Of a stretch of DNA of 50,291 nucleotides, positions 42,793 through 50,291 are shown piece after piece. How positions within the stretch are numbered: position 1 is the stretch's first letter; each line of letters opens with the position of its first letter. Under the pieces are notes generated by a model. The model saw only the letters and a list, made by a program, of their open reading frames with translations. It searched no databases and was not told where the DNA came from. The DNA comes from Polyangium jinanense (lineage in GTDB: Bacteria; Myxococcota; Polyangia; Polyangiales; Polyangiaceae), in assembly GCF_028435365.1 (NCBI RefSeq), contig NZ_JAGTJJ010000073.1, forward strand, positions 1 to 50,291, written 5' to 3'. The translations under genes were made by a program, and so were the position numbers.

Positions 42793-43920
42793 TCAGGGGA
42801 GCGCGATCCGCAGAATGGACGACCCCGAGATCCAGTAAAGGTGCGTCGCGTCCACCGCGATGTCCACGATCACCTCTTGCCCGCTCGCGAGCACACGTGC
42901 GACGTCCGCGCCAACCTTCGTCTTGCGCCGGAGCGCCGAGCCGCCGCCGCTCTCCGGATCCATGCTGAAATAGATGGCCTCGTCGTCGGTGACGACCTTC
43001 GGAAGCGAGAACGGTATGACCTTTTCTCCTTGAAAGACGCTCGTCGCGCCGACGCCCGCGTGGTCGGAGACCCAGAGCTTCGTGCCGGTCGCCTCGACGC
43101 TCATCCAGTAGACGCCGCTCTTGTCGACGGCGATCGTCCCGAGCATGCCAGGGCCGGGCGCGAGGACGTCCGGAATGCCGCCTGCCACAGGCACGCGCGC
43201 GGCACGCCCGCCGAGATACTCGCTGAAATACACCATCCCCTCGTGATGCGCGATGCCTACCGTTTGCGAGAGCATGCCGTACCAATCCACGTCGGTTACG
43301 AGGTCCGAGATCGGCCCGCCCGTGACCGGCGCGCGGAGCAAGAGATCGGGGGTGGCGATGAAGAACGTCACACCATCGGTGGCCAATCGCCGCGGCGAGT
43401 CGATGTCGAGGGCCTTTTGCCCGACGCCGCCGGGCGGATCGTCGAGCTTGGCCGTGCCGATCGAGTTGCCTTCGGTATTGCACCAGAAGAGGACCCCATC
43501 GCGCTCGAGGAGCTCGCTCGGAGCCTGTTGCCCCTTCACGAAAGGCGCGGGCACGGAGCCGGCCTTGGATTGGCGCATGACCTCACCGCCCGTGTTGTTG
43601 GTCCACAGGACCTCGTCCGCCGTGAGCGCAAGCGAGCTCGGGTAATTCTGCCCCGACGCGAATAGCTCGGGCTGCACGCACGCGCCGCCACCGCAATACC
43701 CGGGGGCGCATTCGCCATCGTCGGTGCATTGCATGCCGCTGCTTGACGAGCCTCCGCCGCCCGCGGACGACGAAGAAGAAGCCGGTGCGCCGCCCGCACC
43801 GCCCGCGCCGCCACCTCCTCCTGCGCTCCCGGCGGAGTATTCTCGCGATTCTGGAGCGCATCCAGCGGCGAGGAGAAAATACGCGGCGGCGGAGATGCGA
43901 ATGGAATGAGCGAGGTGCAT
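42793..43920 (-). CDS. Lipoprotein with propeller-like repeats, unknown
   Basis: A 375-residue lipoprotein (LLAAGC). A Gly/Ser linker (residues 28-62) and a short Cys-rich motif (CTDDGECAPGYCGGGACV) lead into about 300 residues of repeated blades with VLWTNNTGGEVMRQ, GVLFWCNTEGNSIG, GVYWMSVEATGTKLW and HLYWISGSSILRI. The pattern resembles NHL/LVIVD-type propellers frequent in myxobacterial surface proteins. An ATG at 43920 with GAAGACAAG upstream is preferred; 43935 is an alternative. Convergent with the transglutaminase-like gene. Confidence 0.75.
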   Translation of the reverse strand: MHLAHSIRISAAAYFLLAAGCAPESREYSAGSAGGGGGAGGAGGAPASSSSSAGGGGSSSSGMQCTDDGECAPGYCGGGACVQPELFASGQNYPSSLALTADEVLWTNNTGGEVMRQSKAGSVPAPFVKGQQAPSELLERDGVLFWCNTEGNSIGTAKLDDPPGGVGQKALDIDSPRRLATDGVTFFIATPDLLLRAPVTGGPISDLVTDVDWYGMLSQTVGIAHHEGMVYFSEYLGGRAARVPVAGGIPDVLAPGPGMLGTIAVDKSGVYWMSVEATGTKLWVSDHAGVGATSVFQGEKVIPFSLPKVVTDDEAIYFSMDPESGGGSALRRKTKVGADVARVLASGQEVIVDIAVDATHLYWISGSSILRIALP

Positions 43921-44061
43921 ATCTTGTCTTCGCATCGAATGCAGGCATTCGTCAAGGTGCGCTTTGCGTGACGGGAGAAGGGGCAGCACGCGTCGAAGCG
44001 GCGGTCGCCTCCGGGACGCGCGCCGGCTCCTCCAACATGAACGAAGGAGCCCGCTGCGACA

Positions 44062-44122
44062 GGCATGAGCCCCGAGAGGACTGCAATGGCCTGCAAGGTA
44101 TTCGTCACCGGTATGAGGAACG
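44062..44122 (-). pseudogene. Short remnant of a ceramidase-like gene
   Basis: This 61-bp stretch matches 46842-46900, inside the ceramidase gene, at most positions (CATGAGCCCCGAGAGGAC is identical). It translates as FLIPVTNTLQAIAVLSGLMP against FLMPATNTSLAIAVLSGLMP. The flanks show no further clear similarity, and no intact frame surrounds it. It sits in a 524-bp gap that otherwise holds no gene. It is best read as the last trace of a duplicated or laterally acquired paralogue. Confidence 0.65.
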
Positions 44123-44444
44123 CCCAGAGCGCGAAGCGCGAAGACGGCGAGGACGGCATGGCCCTGAAAAGGCCGAGCACGACGGTACGATCTCCGTCCC
44201 CGGGCGGGATCCCGAGATCCCCGCTCCCGTTTCCGTCCCGCTGAAGCTCCCGCCTTCGCGCGGGCAGCGCGCATTCCTGTCGTCTGTTTTTCCTTCTTGA
44301 ATGGGCGTGGCCCAGACGACTGGACATCCCAGCGAATGGCCCGAAGGAAATGGGCACCTGGCCGACCTGCGCACGAGGCGAGCATCGTGAAGCGGCCTCG
44401 TCGGAGAGGTCCAGGAAGCCAAGAGAAACGGGAGGTCACCCGCT

Positions 44445-44969
44445 ATGCATTCCATGTCGAAGGTCGGGACGCTGCTGCTCGCGCTGTCTGCCTCGATGGC
44501 CATGCTTTGCACGGGCTGCGCTACGGAGATGTCCGAAGCCGACACCGAGAACGATATCGCCGCCGAAGGGGCCATCGTTGCGGACGAAAGCGCCGATGCT
44601 GCGGACGACACCCTGGCCGCGCCGGACGAGAACGCCGCCGTTGCGGACGCAAACGACGAGGCCACGGCGGAAGATGCTGCGGCCCTCTCGACCTGGGGGT
44701 GGGGGGCGGGCCGATACTATGGCCGCCGATTCCTCGGCGGCCTCTGTGGCGCACCGTGCGGCGGCCCGATCGGGGGCTGGGGCGGCGGCTGTGTCGGCGG
44801 CTTCTATGGGGGCGACTGCGGCATCGGCATCTGGGGCGGTGGCCCCTGCGACGACCCCTTCGAAGTGAACTGCGGTCCCATCGGCATCGCCCCCCCCTGC
44901 GGCCCCTGCGGCGGCGTCGGCATCGCCCCCCCCTGCGGCCCCTGCGGCGGACCCGGCGCATTCTGGTGA
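44445..44969 (+). CDS. Gly/Cys-rich small lipoprotein
   Basis: A 174-residue lipoprotein (LCTGCAT). Residues 28-80 are acidic and Ala-rich (DESADAADDTLAAPDENAAV). The C-terminal 90 residues are Gly/Cys/Pro-rich with CGAPCGGPIGGWGGGC and two copies of IAPPCGPCGG encoded by near-identical 32-bp direct repeats (44882-44913, 44918-44949). Unknown family; could be a structural surface protein. The reading frame ends FW-stop in DNA that resembles the multicopper oxidase 3' end, so its C-terminus may have been replaced. The ribosome site GGGAGGT favours 44445; 44454 is possible. Confidence 0.65.
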   Translation: MHSMSKVGTLLLALSASMAMLCTGCATEMSEADTENDIAAEGAIVADESADAADDTLAAPDENAAVADANDEATAEDAAALSTWGWGAGRYYGRRFLGGLCGAPCGGPIGGWGGGCVGGFYGGDCGIGIWGGGPCDDPFEVNCGPIGIAPPCGPCGGVGIAPPCGPCGGPGAFW

Positions 44970-45062
44970 TGCGCGAGCACCATCGCGCGCGTCGTGCCAA
45001 ACACGCGCGGGGATGATGGCCGATATCCAGGTCGGCGCGCCGGTCCCGGGGCACGCACATGG
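44970..45062 (+). pseudogene. Remnant of a multicopper oxidase 3' end
   Basis: 45010-45060 reads GMMADIQVGAPVPGHAH and is about 80 percent identical in DNA to the last codons of the intact oxidase gene (40663-40711, GMMADIQVGTPVQAHSH). Just upstream, degraded traces of the HCHIxEH copper motif can be made out (CAC-CATCGCG ... AAACACG). No intact frame. Confidence 0.65.
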
Positions 45063-45107
45063 ACGCCCTTGCCGCCGGGGCCGCGCGCGCCGTAGAGTCG
45101 TCTCACC

Positions 45108-46376
45108 ATGACGACTTCCCCCCGCGTCGCGCCGCGTGATCGCGCGCTGCCCCCGGTCTTCGTCCTCGGCGGCCACCAGACCGATTTCGCTCGAAATGTC
45201 ACGCGTGAGGGCAAAGGCCTGGTCGACCTCATCGGTGAGGCGACGACGCTCGCGCTCGCACATACAGGCGTTCTGGCGCGCGAGGTCGAGGTGGGGCACG
45301 TGGGCAGCTTCATCCCCGAGCTTTACACGGGCCAGAGCCATCTCGGCGGGCTCGTCGCCGAGGTGCATCCCGACCTTGCGGGAATTCCCATCACGCGGCA
45401 CGAGGCCGCTTGCGCCTCGGGCGGCGTCGCCGTGCTCGCGGCGATGGCGGATCTGCAGGCCGGGCGATACGACGTCGCGCTCGTCGTCGGCGTGGAGCTC
45501 ATGCGCGTGCTGCCGGGCTTCGAATCGCAGCAGAAGCTCGGCGCGGCCGCCTGGGTGCCGCGCGAGACGGAAGGCGTGGCGTATCCATGGCCGGAGCTCT
45601 TCAGCCACGTGGCCGAGGAATACGATCGCCGCTACGGGCTTCGGCGCGAGCACCTCGCGGCGCTGGCGCGGAACAATTACGAGAACGCCCTGAAGAACCC
45701 GAACGCGCAGACCCGCAAGTGGACGCTCTCGGAAGCGGCGCTCGCCGAGGACGACAAGGAAAACCCGGTGATCGCCGGCCGCACGCGCCGTTACGACGCG
45801 AGCCCCGTGACCGACGGCGCCGCTTGCGTGGTGCTCGCGTCGGCGGAGTACGCGGCCGAATGGGCGCGGCGGCGCGGCGTGCCTTTCGAGGGCCTCGGGC
45901 GTATCGAGGGGTACGGGCATCGGACGGCACGAATGAGCATGAAGGACAAACTCGAGGGGAGCCGTGGCGAGCCGTACGTGTTCCCCCATGTGCGCGGCGC
46001 GGTGCTCGACGCGTTCTCCCGGGCGCGGATCGAAGGCCCGAGCGCGCTCTCGGCCGTCGAGGTCCACGACTGCTTCACGATCTCGCATTACATGGGCATC
46101 GACCATTTCGGCATCGCGCCGGCGGGCGAGCCGTTCCGGGTCATCGAGGACGGCACGGTGCTCCGCGGCGGGAAGCTACCGGTGAATCCCGGCGGCGGGC
46201 TCATGGGCATCGGCCACCCCGTGGGCGCGACGGGCGTGCGGATGCTGCTCGACGCGCAGAAGCAGGTGACGGGCGAAGCGGGAGAGAATCAGGTGCCGGG
46301 GGCGAAGCGCGTGGCGACGCTGAACATCGGCGGGAGCGCGACGACGGCGGTGGTGCTCGTCGTCGGGCGGGCGTGA
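45108..46376 (+). CDS. Thiolase-family acetyl-CoA acetyltransferase
   Basis: A 422-residue cytoplasmic thiolase. The nucleophile Cys102 is in EAACASGG, the catalytic His in EVHDCFTISH, and the C-terminal loop GGGLMGIGHPVGATG gives the second active Cys/His region. It lies closer to SCP-x/thiolase-like proteins of lipid metabolism than to FadA, judging by the HDCFT rather than NEAFA motif. It catalyses thiolytic cleavage or condensation of acyl-CoA; substrate unknown. It stands alone in a run of secreted-protein genes and ends four bases from the convergent ceramidase gene. Confidence 0.87.
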   Translation: MTTSPRVAPRDRALPPVFVLGGHQTDFARNVTREGKGLVDLIGEATTLALAHTGVLAREVEVGHVGSFIPELYTGQSHLGGLVAEVHPDLAGIPITRHEAACASGGVAVLAAMADLQAGRYDVALVVGVELMRVLPGFESQQKLGAAAWVPRETEGVAYPWPELFSHVAEEYDRRYGLRREHLAALARNNYENALKNPNAQTRKWTLSEAALAEDDKENPVIAGRTRRYDASPVTDGAACVVLASAEYAAEWARRRGVPFEGLGRIEGYGHRTARMSMKDKLEGSRGEPYVFPHVRGAVLDAFSRARIEGPSALSAVEVHDCFTISHYMGIDHFGIAPAGEPFRVIEDGTVLRGGKLPVNPGGGLMGIGHPVGATGVRMLLDAQKQVTGEAGENQVPGAKRVATLNIGGSATTAVVLVVGRA

Positions 46377-46380
46377 CGTT

Positions 46381-48015
46381 TCACTTCTCGTACATCTTGC
46401 CGAACTCGCTCGTGATCATCGGCGCCGCCTGGTAACCCGACGAGTTCTCCTCGCCGTACTCGTTGTCGTTGTCGCCGTAATCGTAGGGCGGCAGCACGTC
46501 CCATTGCGGGAGCGGGATGATGTAGCCGACCGCGTCGTTCGCGTTGTTCACCATCACCTTCATGGAGTCCTTCGGCAGGACGGCCTGGATCGGCGTCTCG
46601 GGGACCGCGTCCGGGTAATCGGCGCCCTCGGGTTGTTCGATGTACGAGCTCCCGTCCGGCTTCTGGAGCCAGAGCTCGGTGTAAAGCTCGCCGGGCACCG
46701 TCGCGATCGCCACCGGGCCGATGTGAATGCCGTTCACCTCGGTCGCGATGACCACGTCGCCATTCAGCAAGAGCCCGACGCCGATGCCCGGGCGCTCCTC
46801 TTCCACCACGCGTTTGCCATCGGACCAGTAGATTTCGCGCGGCATGAGCCCCGAGAGGACCGCAATGGCGAGCGAGGTGTTCGTCGCCGGCATGAGGAAG
46901 GACCGGCGGTGCACTTCCAGCGAGGGCGCCTCGTCCTTCGTCGTATTCGCGCCTTCGAGCGCCGCGATCGCCGCCTCCGCCGCGCCCTTGCCGACGTATT
47001 CCGCGCGCTCCCACGTCCCTTGCTTGCACGTCTCCATCCCGCTGAAATCCGGGCAGCCGACGATCCCGATCGTCGTCGTCAGGCCGCCCAGCGGGCCATT
47101 GAAGAAGACCGTCGGCGCCCCCGGCCATTTCGCCTCCATCGTCTCGCGGAGGAAATGCGGGTAATCCGAGGTGACGAGGGTGTTGTCCGATCCGAGCGCC
47201 TCAGGATGATTGCCCCAGAACACCACGTTCGTGAGGACCGCGTCGCTCTCGTCCCGGAACTGCAGCGTCGTGATGTTCTGATCGATCACGAAAGGCCTTC
47301 GCGTATCGTTCACGAGCTCCGGCGCCTCGGCCTGCGCGGCCACGAGCTTCGCCTTTTTCTGGCCCGCCTTCGCTTCCTTCAGCGCGAGGACGGCTTGCTT
47401 GACGATGTGATCCATGTAGGCCGGATCGATGCCCGTGGTGCTCGGGTCGCGGCCCCACATGCCCATCGTGTCGCGCGCCTCGTGCACGTGCGTGGAGGCG
47501 ACGAGGATGTGATCGAAATCGAGCCCCTCCGCCGACGCGGCCCTGCGGATGTCGAGCACGTATTGCTGGAAATACCCCACGAGGTCGAGCGAGACCATGC
47601 CCACGGAGACGTCGCCTTGCTCGAGGACGACCGCGCGCGCCCAGACGTCGTCGTGCACGCCCGTCGCGGCGCGGCCATTGCTGAAGCCCGCGAGCCAGAT
47701 GCCGTCCCACTTGCCATTGCCATTCGCGTCCTCGTACGCCTCGCCCTCGTCCCGCTGGCCATTTTCGTTCGTGTCCGTCCAGGTCTCGATCGTGGGCGTG
47801 ATTTTCTGCGCCGAGGCGCCGACGAAGAGGTCGCCCTCGGCCTTTTCACACCCGGCGGCCCCGGGGCACGAGAGGTTCGTCGCTTTGCCTTGATCGTCGG
47901 CGATCGGCGTGCGCGCGGGGCCCTCGGGCGGCGATTCATCTCCGCCGCAGCCAGCGAGCGTGGGGGCGAGGAGCGACGCGAAGAGGAAGGCGAAGGACGG
48001 GCGGAGCGGGCGCAT
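46381..48015 (-). CDS. Neutral/alkaline ceramidase-like lipoprotein
   Basis: A 544-residue lipoprotein (LAGCGG). The ceramidase N-terminal domain (PF04734) is indicated by LFVGASAQKITPT at the start, NGRAATGVHDDVWARA, STHVHEARDTMGMWG (zinc-site histidines) and VVFWGNHPEALGSDNTLVTSDYPHFLRE. An inserted acidic calcium-like loop (DTNENGQRDEGE, DANGNGKWDG) sits early. It may hydrolyse ceramide or related sphingolipids, which Polyangiales themselves make and eukaryotic prey also contain. The ATG at 48015 begins the signal peptide. A small fragment of a related gene lies at 44062-44122. Confidence 0.82.
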   Translation of the reverse strand: MRPLRPSFAFLFASLLAPTLAGCGGDESPPEGPARTPIADDQGKATNLSCPGAAGCEKAEGDLFVGASAQKITPTIETWTDTNENGQRDEGEAYEDANGNGKWDGIWLAGFSNGRAATGVHDDVWARAVVLEQGDVSVGMVSLDLVGYFQQYVLDIRRAASAEGLDFDHILVASTHVHEARDTMGMWGRDPSTTGIDPAYMDHIVKQAVLALKEAKAGQKKAKLVAAQAEAPELVNDTRRPFVIDQNITTLQFRDESDAVLTNVVFWGNHPEALGSDNTLVTSDYPHFLRETMEAKWPGAPTVFFNGPLGGLTTTIGIVGCPDFSGMETCKQGTWERAEYVGKGAAEAAIAALEGANTTKDEAPSLEVHRRSFLMPATNTSLAIAVLSGLMPREIYWSDGKRVVEEERPGIGVGLLLNGDVVIATEVNGIHIGPVAIATVPGELYTELWLQKPDGSSYIEQPEGADYPDAVPETPIQAVLPKDSMKVMVNNANDAVGYIIPLPQWDVLPPYDYGDNDNEYGEENSSGYQAAPMITSEFGKMYEK

Positions 48016-48078
48016 GGAACGTTGGTACAGCGAATCCAGAGCGCTTGGCAAGCAGCGCGTCCGCCCCGCGGATCCGCG

Positions 48079-48861
48079 TCAATCGTGCGGCAAATTGCTC
48101 GCCCAGCGGTGCAGGTGCTGGGTCGGATCCATGAGGTCCGCGCGGCGCTGGAAGGCCGCGCCGTCCGCCGTTTTCGCTCCGCCCGAGCGTTGCGTGAGGG
48201 CGCCGGAGAGGTTGCCCTTGTACATCTCGAGGTGGAGCATGTCGCTCGGGACCTTGATGCCGACGAGGTGCCCGACCTTGGCGATCCGTTGCCCGGCCTT
48301 GACCTTGTCGCCTGCCTTCACGGTCGTGAACCGCTGGATCTCGCCGTAGCGGATGAGGAACGAGCCGTGGTGCACCTCGAGCGCGTACGTCTCGCAGTAG
48401 AACGGGTACGGGCCCTGGATCACCTCGCCGTCGGCGATGGCGTGGATCCACGTCCCGAGCGAGGCGTAAAGGTCGCAGCCCGCATGCGCACGCGTGCCGC
48501 CGCTCCGGCGTGATCCGAACGATCGCGGCGAGCTCGTCCAGTTCACCGTGGGGAGCTTGCTGAGCGGGAAGCACTCGCTGCCCGTGATGATGGGCGTGTC
48601 GCGCACCGACGTGCCGACGGGCGTGGCCTTCTTCTGCAGCAAGGCCTCCCAGGTCCTCGGCCCCACGATGCCGTCGTCCGGGACCAACCCCTGGCGCCGT
48701 TGAAAGGAGCGGACGGCCCGCTCCGTACCGGGGCCGAACTGCCCGTCGGGCGTCACGTCGAACCCCCAGCCCACGAGCGCGCGCTGGAGGATCTTCACCT
48801 CGTCCCGCAGGTGCGGGGATTTGTCGGCGTAACCTGCCGAGAGCCGAAGCGTGGGGTGCAT
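48079..48861 (-). CDS. Peptidoglycan-binding and M23 peptidase-like protein
   Basis: 260 residues. A PGBD1 peptidoglycan-binding domain is at about 14-76 (VKILQRALVGWGFDV ... FGPGTERAVRSFQRRQGL). An M23 (LytM-type) domain is at about 120-220 with HAGCDLYA (His126, Asp130) and MLHLEMY (His210), the usual zinc ligands. It cleaves peptide cross-bridges of peptidoglycan. No signal peptide is seen, so export is by an unknown route or by release on lysis. It is 63 bases downstream of nothing on its strand and starts a divergent pair with the BP74-like gene. Confidence 0.85.
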   Translation of the reverse strand: MHPTLRLSAGYADKSPHLRDEVKILQRALVGWGFDVTPDGQFGPGTERAVRSFQRRQGLVPDDGIVGPRTWEALLQKKATPVGTSVRDTPIITGSECFPLSKLPTVNWTSSPRSFGSRRSGGTRAHAGCDLYASLGTWIHAIADGEVIQGPYPFYCETYALEVHHGSFLIRYGEIQRFTTVKAGDKVKAGQRIAKVGHLVGIKVPSDMLHLEMYKGNLSGALTQRSGGAKTADGAAFQRRADLMDPTQHLHRWASNLPHD

Positions 48862-49021
48862 GGGCGCATTCTAAACGAAAACCCCGCCCGCACCGCAAGA
48901 CGTCGAAGCCCTCGTTCCGGCCCAGGTTGTGCCAGGTACGGCGCCGAGGCCAGACGCGGTGCGGCGAAGGTGTGTCGAGAATCGATTTTTCCGCTGGCAC
49001 AGAGCGTGCTGAAGGGAGGGC

Positions 49022-49615
49022 ATGAAACAGATTCGTTCGCTTGCAATGGTACTTTCGCTTGCCGTGACCACCGCGTTCCTCCAGGGCTGCGAGGAGGCGC
49101 AAACGTGCGACATCCAGTGCGGCGCGGGCGGCGATGGCGGCGCCGGAGGGCAGGGCGGCGCGGGCGGTGAAGGCGGCGCCGGAGGTCAGGGCGGTCAAGG
49201 CGGCTCCGGCGGTCAAGGCGGCGCCGGAGGGCAGGGCGGTCAAGGCGGCGGCGGCAGCGCGCTCTGCGCGGATCGGACGGGCGGCGCGCTCGTGACGTTC
49301 GATGTCGTGGGGCAGTCGCTCACGGTCTGGATCACGAACCAGGCCTTCATCGACGAGGCGATCCAGTTGAAGGAGCAGGGCACGACGCGCATCCCGAACT
49401 TCGCAGAGGTCATCGACGGGCAGGACTGCGATCCGAAGTGGACCTTCCACGTCGACCCCGAGAAGGCCACGTTCGTGGACGCCACGATCGAGCTCTGCGA
49501 CGGGACGCCCGAGTACGTCGAGGAGCACACGGCGGAGTGGATCGACCAGGTCAAGCAATACTGCCCGTGGAACACGAAGGTCACGAACGTCGAGGTTCGT
49601 CCAGGCACGCCCTGA
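49022..49615 (+). CDS. BP74-N-like domain lipoprotein with Gly-rich linker
   Basis: A 197-residue lipoprotein (FLQGC). A (GGAGGQGG)n linker covers residues 36-80. The C-terminal domain (about 85-195) has ALVTFDVVGQSLTVWITNQAFIDEA, KWTFHVDPEKATFVDATIELCDG and QYCPWNTKVTNVEV. This pattern resembles the BP74 N-terminal-type domain first described in Dictyostelium and seen in many bacterial secreted proteins, with conserved CPW and ExCD motifs. Role unknown. The ribosome site GGGAGGG is directly upstream of the ATG. Confidence 0.7.
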   Translation: MKQIRSLAMVLSLAVTTAFLQGCEEAQTCDIQCGAGGDGGAGGQGGAGGEGGAGGQGGQGGSGGQGGAGGQGGQGGGGSALCADRTGGALVTFDVVGQSLTVWITNQAFIDEAIQLKEQGTTRIPNFAEVIDGQDCDPKWTFHVDPEKATFVDATIELCDGTPEYVEEHTAEWIDQVKQYCPWNTKVTNVEVRPGTP

Positions 49616-49625
49616 GCACGCCGCA

Positions 49626-50147
49626 TCAGCGCACGCGCGCGGCCGCCTCCGCCTCGGCGAGCACGCGCGCGATGCGCTCCCAGTGCGAGCCTCGCCAGAG
49701 CAGCTTGCCGCAGCCCGCGCAGCGGTAAAACGTCTCGATCCTCGAAAGCGTCCTCGGCGGCGCCTCGGCGCGCGCCTCATCCTTCGTGAGCTCGACGAGC
49801 GCACCGCCGCAGGTCATGCACCGCGGCGGAAGGAGCGGGAGCGAGAACGCGCCGAGGACAAACCGGAGCTCCCCGGACAAACCCAGCGCGCGCGGCACGA
49901 AGAGCGAGCGGACGTGCCCTTCCCGGACGGCCGTGCGCTCGAAGATGCCTCCGTCGGAGCTCAAAAGGATGCGCCCGGTCTCCCCGGCCCGCGCAACGAG
50001 GACCCCGTCGTCGATCCCTTGCTCGAACGCGGCATCGTAGCCCGCGGCGCGTAGCCACCGCGCAAGCCCTCCCAGCATCGCGTCGCAAAAGAATCGCGGC
50101 TCCACGAGGCCGGATTGTATGCCGCAGAGGGCCGAGCGAAAGGTCAC
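49626..50147 (-). CDS. Mut7-C RNase-domain protein with zinc ribbon
   Basis: A 173-residue protein of the Mut7-C (PF01927, PIN-like) family: FFCDAMLGGLARWLRAAGYDA, then ILLSSDGGIFER and LFVP, with conserved acidic residues (Asp22, Asp46/47, Asp65). A C-terminal zinc ribbon has CMTCGG and CAGCGK. Predicted RNase. The start is uncertain: GTG at 50147 or GTG at 50105; neither has a clear ribosome site. Element copy F begins nine bases upstream of 50147, so the promoter and leader must lie inside the element or beyond it. Confidence 0.78.
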   Translation of the reverse strand: MTFRSALCGIQSGLVEPRFFCDAMLGGLARWLRAAGYDAAFEQGIDDGVLVARAGETGRILLSSDGGIFERTAVREGHVRSLFVPRALGLSGELRFVLGAFSLPLLPPRCMTCGGALVELTKDEARAEAPPRTLSRIETFYRCAGCGKLLWRGSHWERIARVLAEAEAAARVR

Positions 50148-50155
50148 CCGTCTGA

Positions 50156-50291
50156 GAGGCGCTGCGCTGGGGCGTTGCCCCAGGCCCCACCAGGGGCTGT
50201 CCGCCCCTGGACCCGGACCAGCGCAAGCGCTGGACTCGGGGTCGATGAACTGCGCGATGCGCAGTTCATCGAACAGGCCAGGTCAAGACCA
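50156..50291 (-). repeat. Interspersed hairpin element, copy F (cut by window edge)
   Basis: The type-2 arm in inverted orientation: outer end GAGGCGCTGCGCTGGGGC, hairpins GGGGC-GTT-GCCCC, AGGGGC..GCCCCT and CCAGCGC-AA-GCGCTGG, then the long hairpin 50242-50272 (loop GAT) and the start of the centre (CAGGCCAGGTCAAGACC). It continues beyond the window. It is the only copy next to a gene start rather than a stop. Confidence 0.88.

Noticed and set aside
48995..49010. Sigma-54-like site TGGCAC-N5-GTGCT upstream of the BP74-like gene
   Set aside because: Transcription would begin about one base before the ATG, leaving out the good ribosome site GGGAGGG; one core base also mismatches.

Overview
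The window looks like a chromosome segment of a large, high-GC myxobacterium, most likely from the Polyangiales (Sorangium/Polyangium relatives). The main reasons are a MYXO-CTERM-like tail on one secreted protein, many lipoproteins with long Gly/Ser-rich linkers, a MopE-type repeat protein, an Oar-like TonB-dependent receptor, very large hybrid histidine kinases and wide gene spacing. No rRNA, tRNA, CRISPR array, phage or transposase gene is visible.

Layout. 1-2.0 kb: an interspersed element, a 17-unit tandem repeat, a frameshifted gene remnant and a VTT-domain membrane protein. 2.2-11.4 kb (all minus): two beta-propeller lipoproteins and a TonB-dependent receptor, separated by two copies of the interspersed element. 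11.7-15.4 kb (minus): probable operon of an M74 murein endopeptidase with LysM, a coiled-coil/TM protein and an M61-like protein with a degraded metal site. 15.5-19.6 kb: Spy-like protein and small peptide; a putative papain-fold protein; a HEAT-repeat protein translationally coupled to a TIP30-like reductase. 19.8-29.4 kb: a five-gene signalling cluster led by a 2142-residue soluble hybrid kinase with eleven near-identical 276-bp HAMP units, followed by a second hybrid kinase, a winged-helix protein and two DUF5985-like membrane proteins. 29.8-34.0 kb: VWA metallopeptidase-like protein with its MoxR ATPase, then a divergent carotenoid oxygenase. 34.4-37.3 kb: lipoprotein coupled to a pentaheme cytochrome c. 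37.3-50.1 kb: mainly secreted or lipid-anchored proteins (MopE-like, multicopper oxidase, transglutaminase-elicitor-like, ceramidase, M23 lysin, BP74-like), plus a thiolase and a Mut7-C protein. Two short gene remnants lie here, resembling the neighbouring ceramidase and multicopper oxidase genes.

The most unusual feature is an uncharacterised interspersed element: four complete copies of about 330-355 bp and two copies cut by the window edges. Each complete copy has two inward-facing arms, each built of four successive hairpins. The longest hairpin keeps perfect or wobble pairing while its sequence changes, with a constant three-base loop. In all four complete copies one arm type lies 1-15 bp from a stop codon, in the sense direction of that gene, so it would form the mRNA 3' end.
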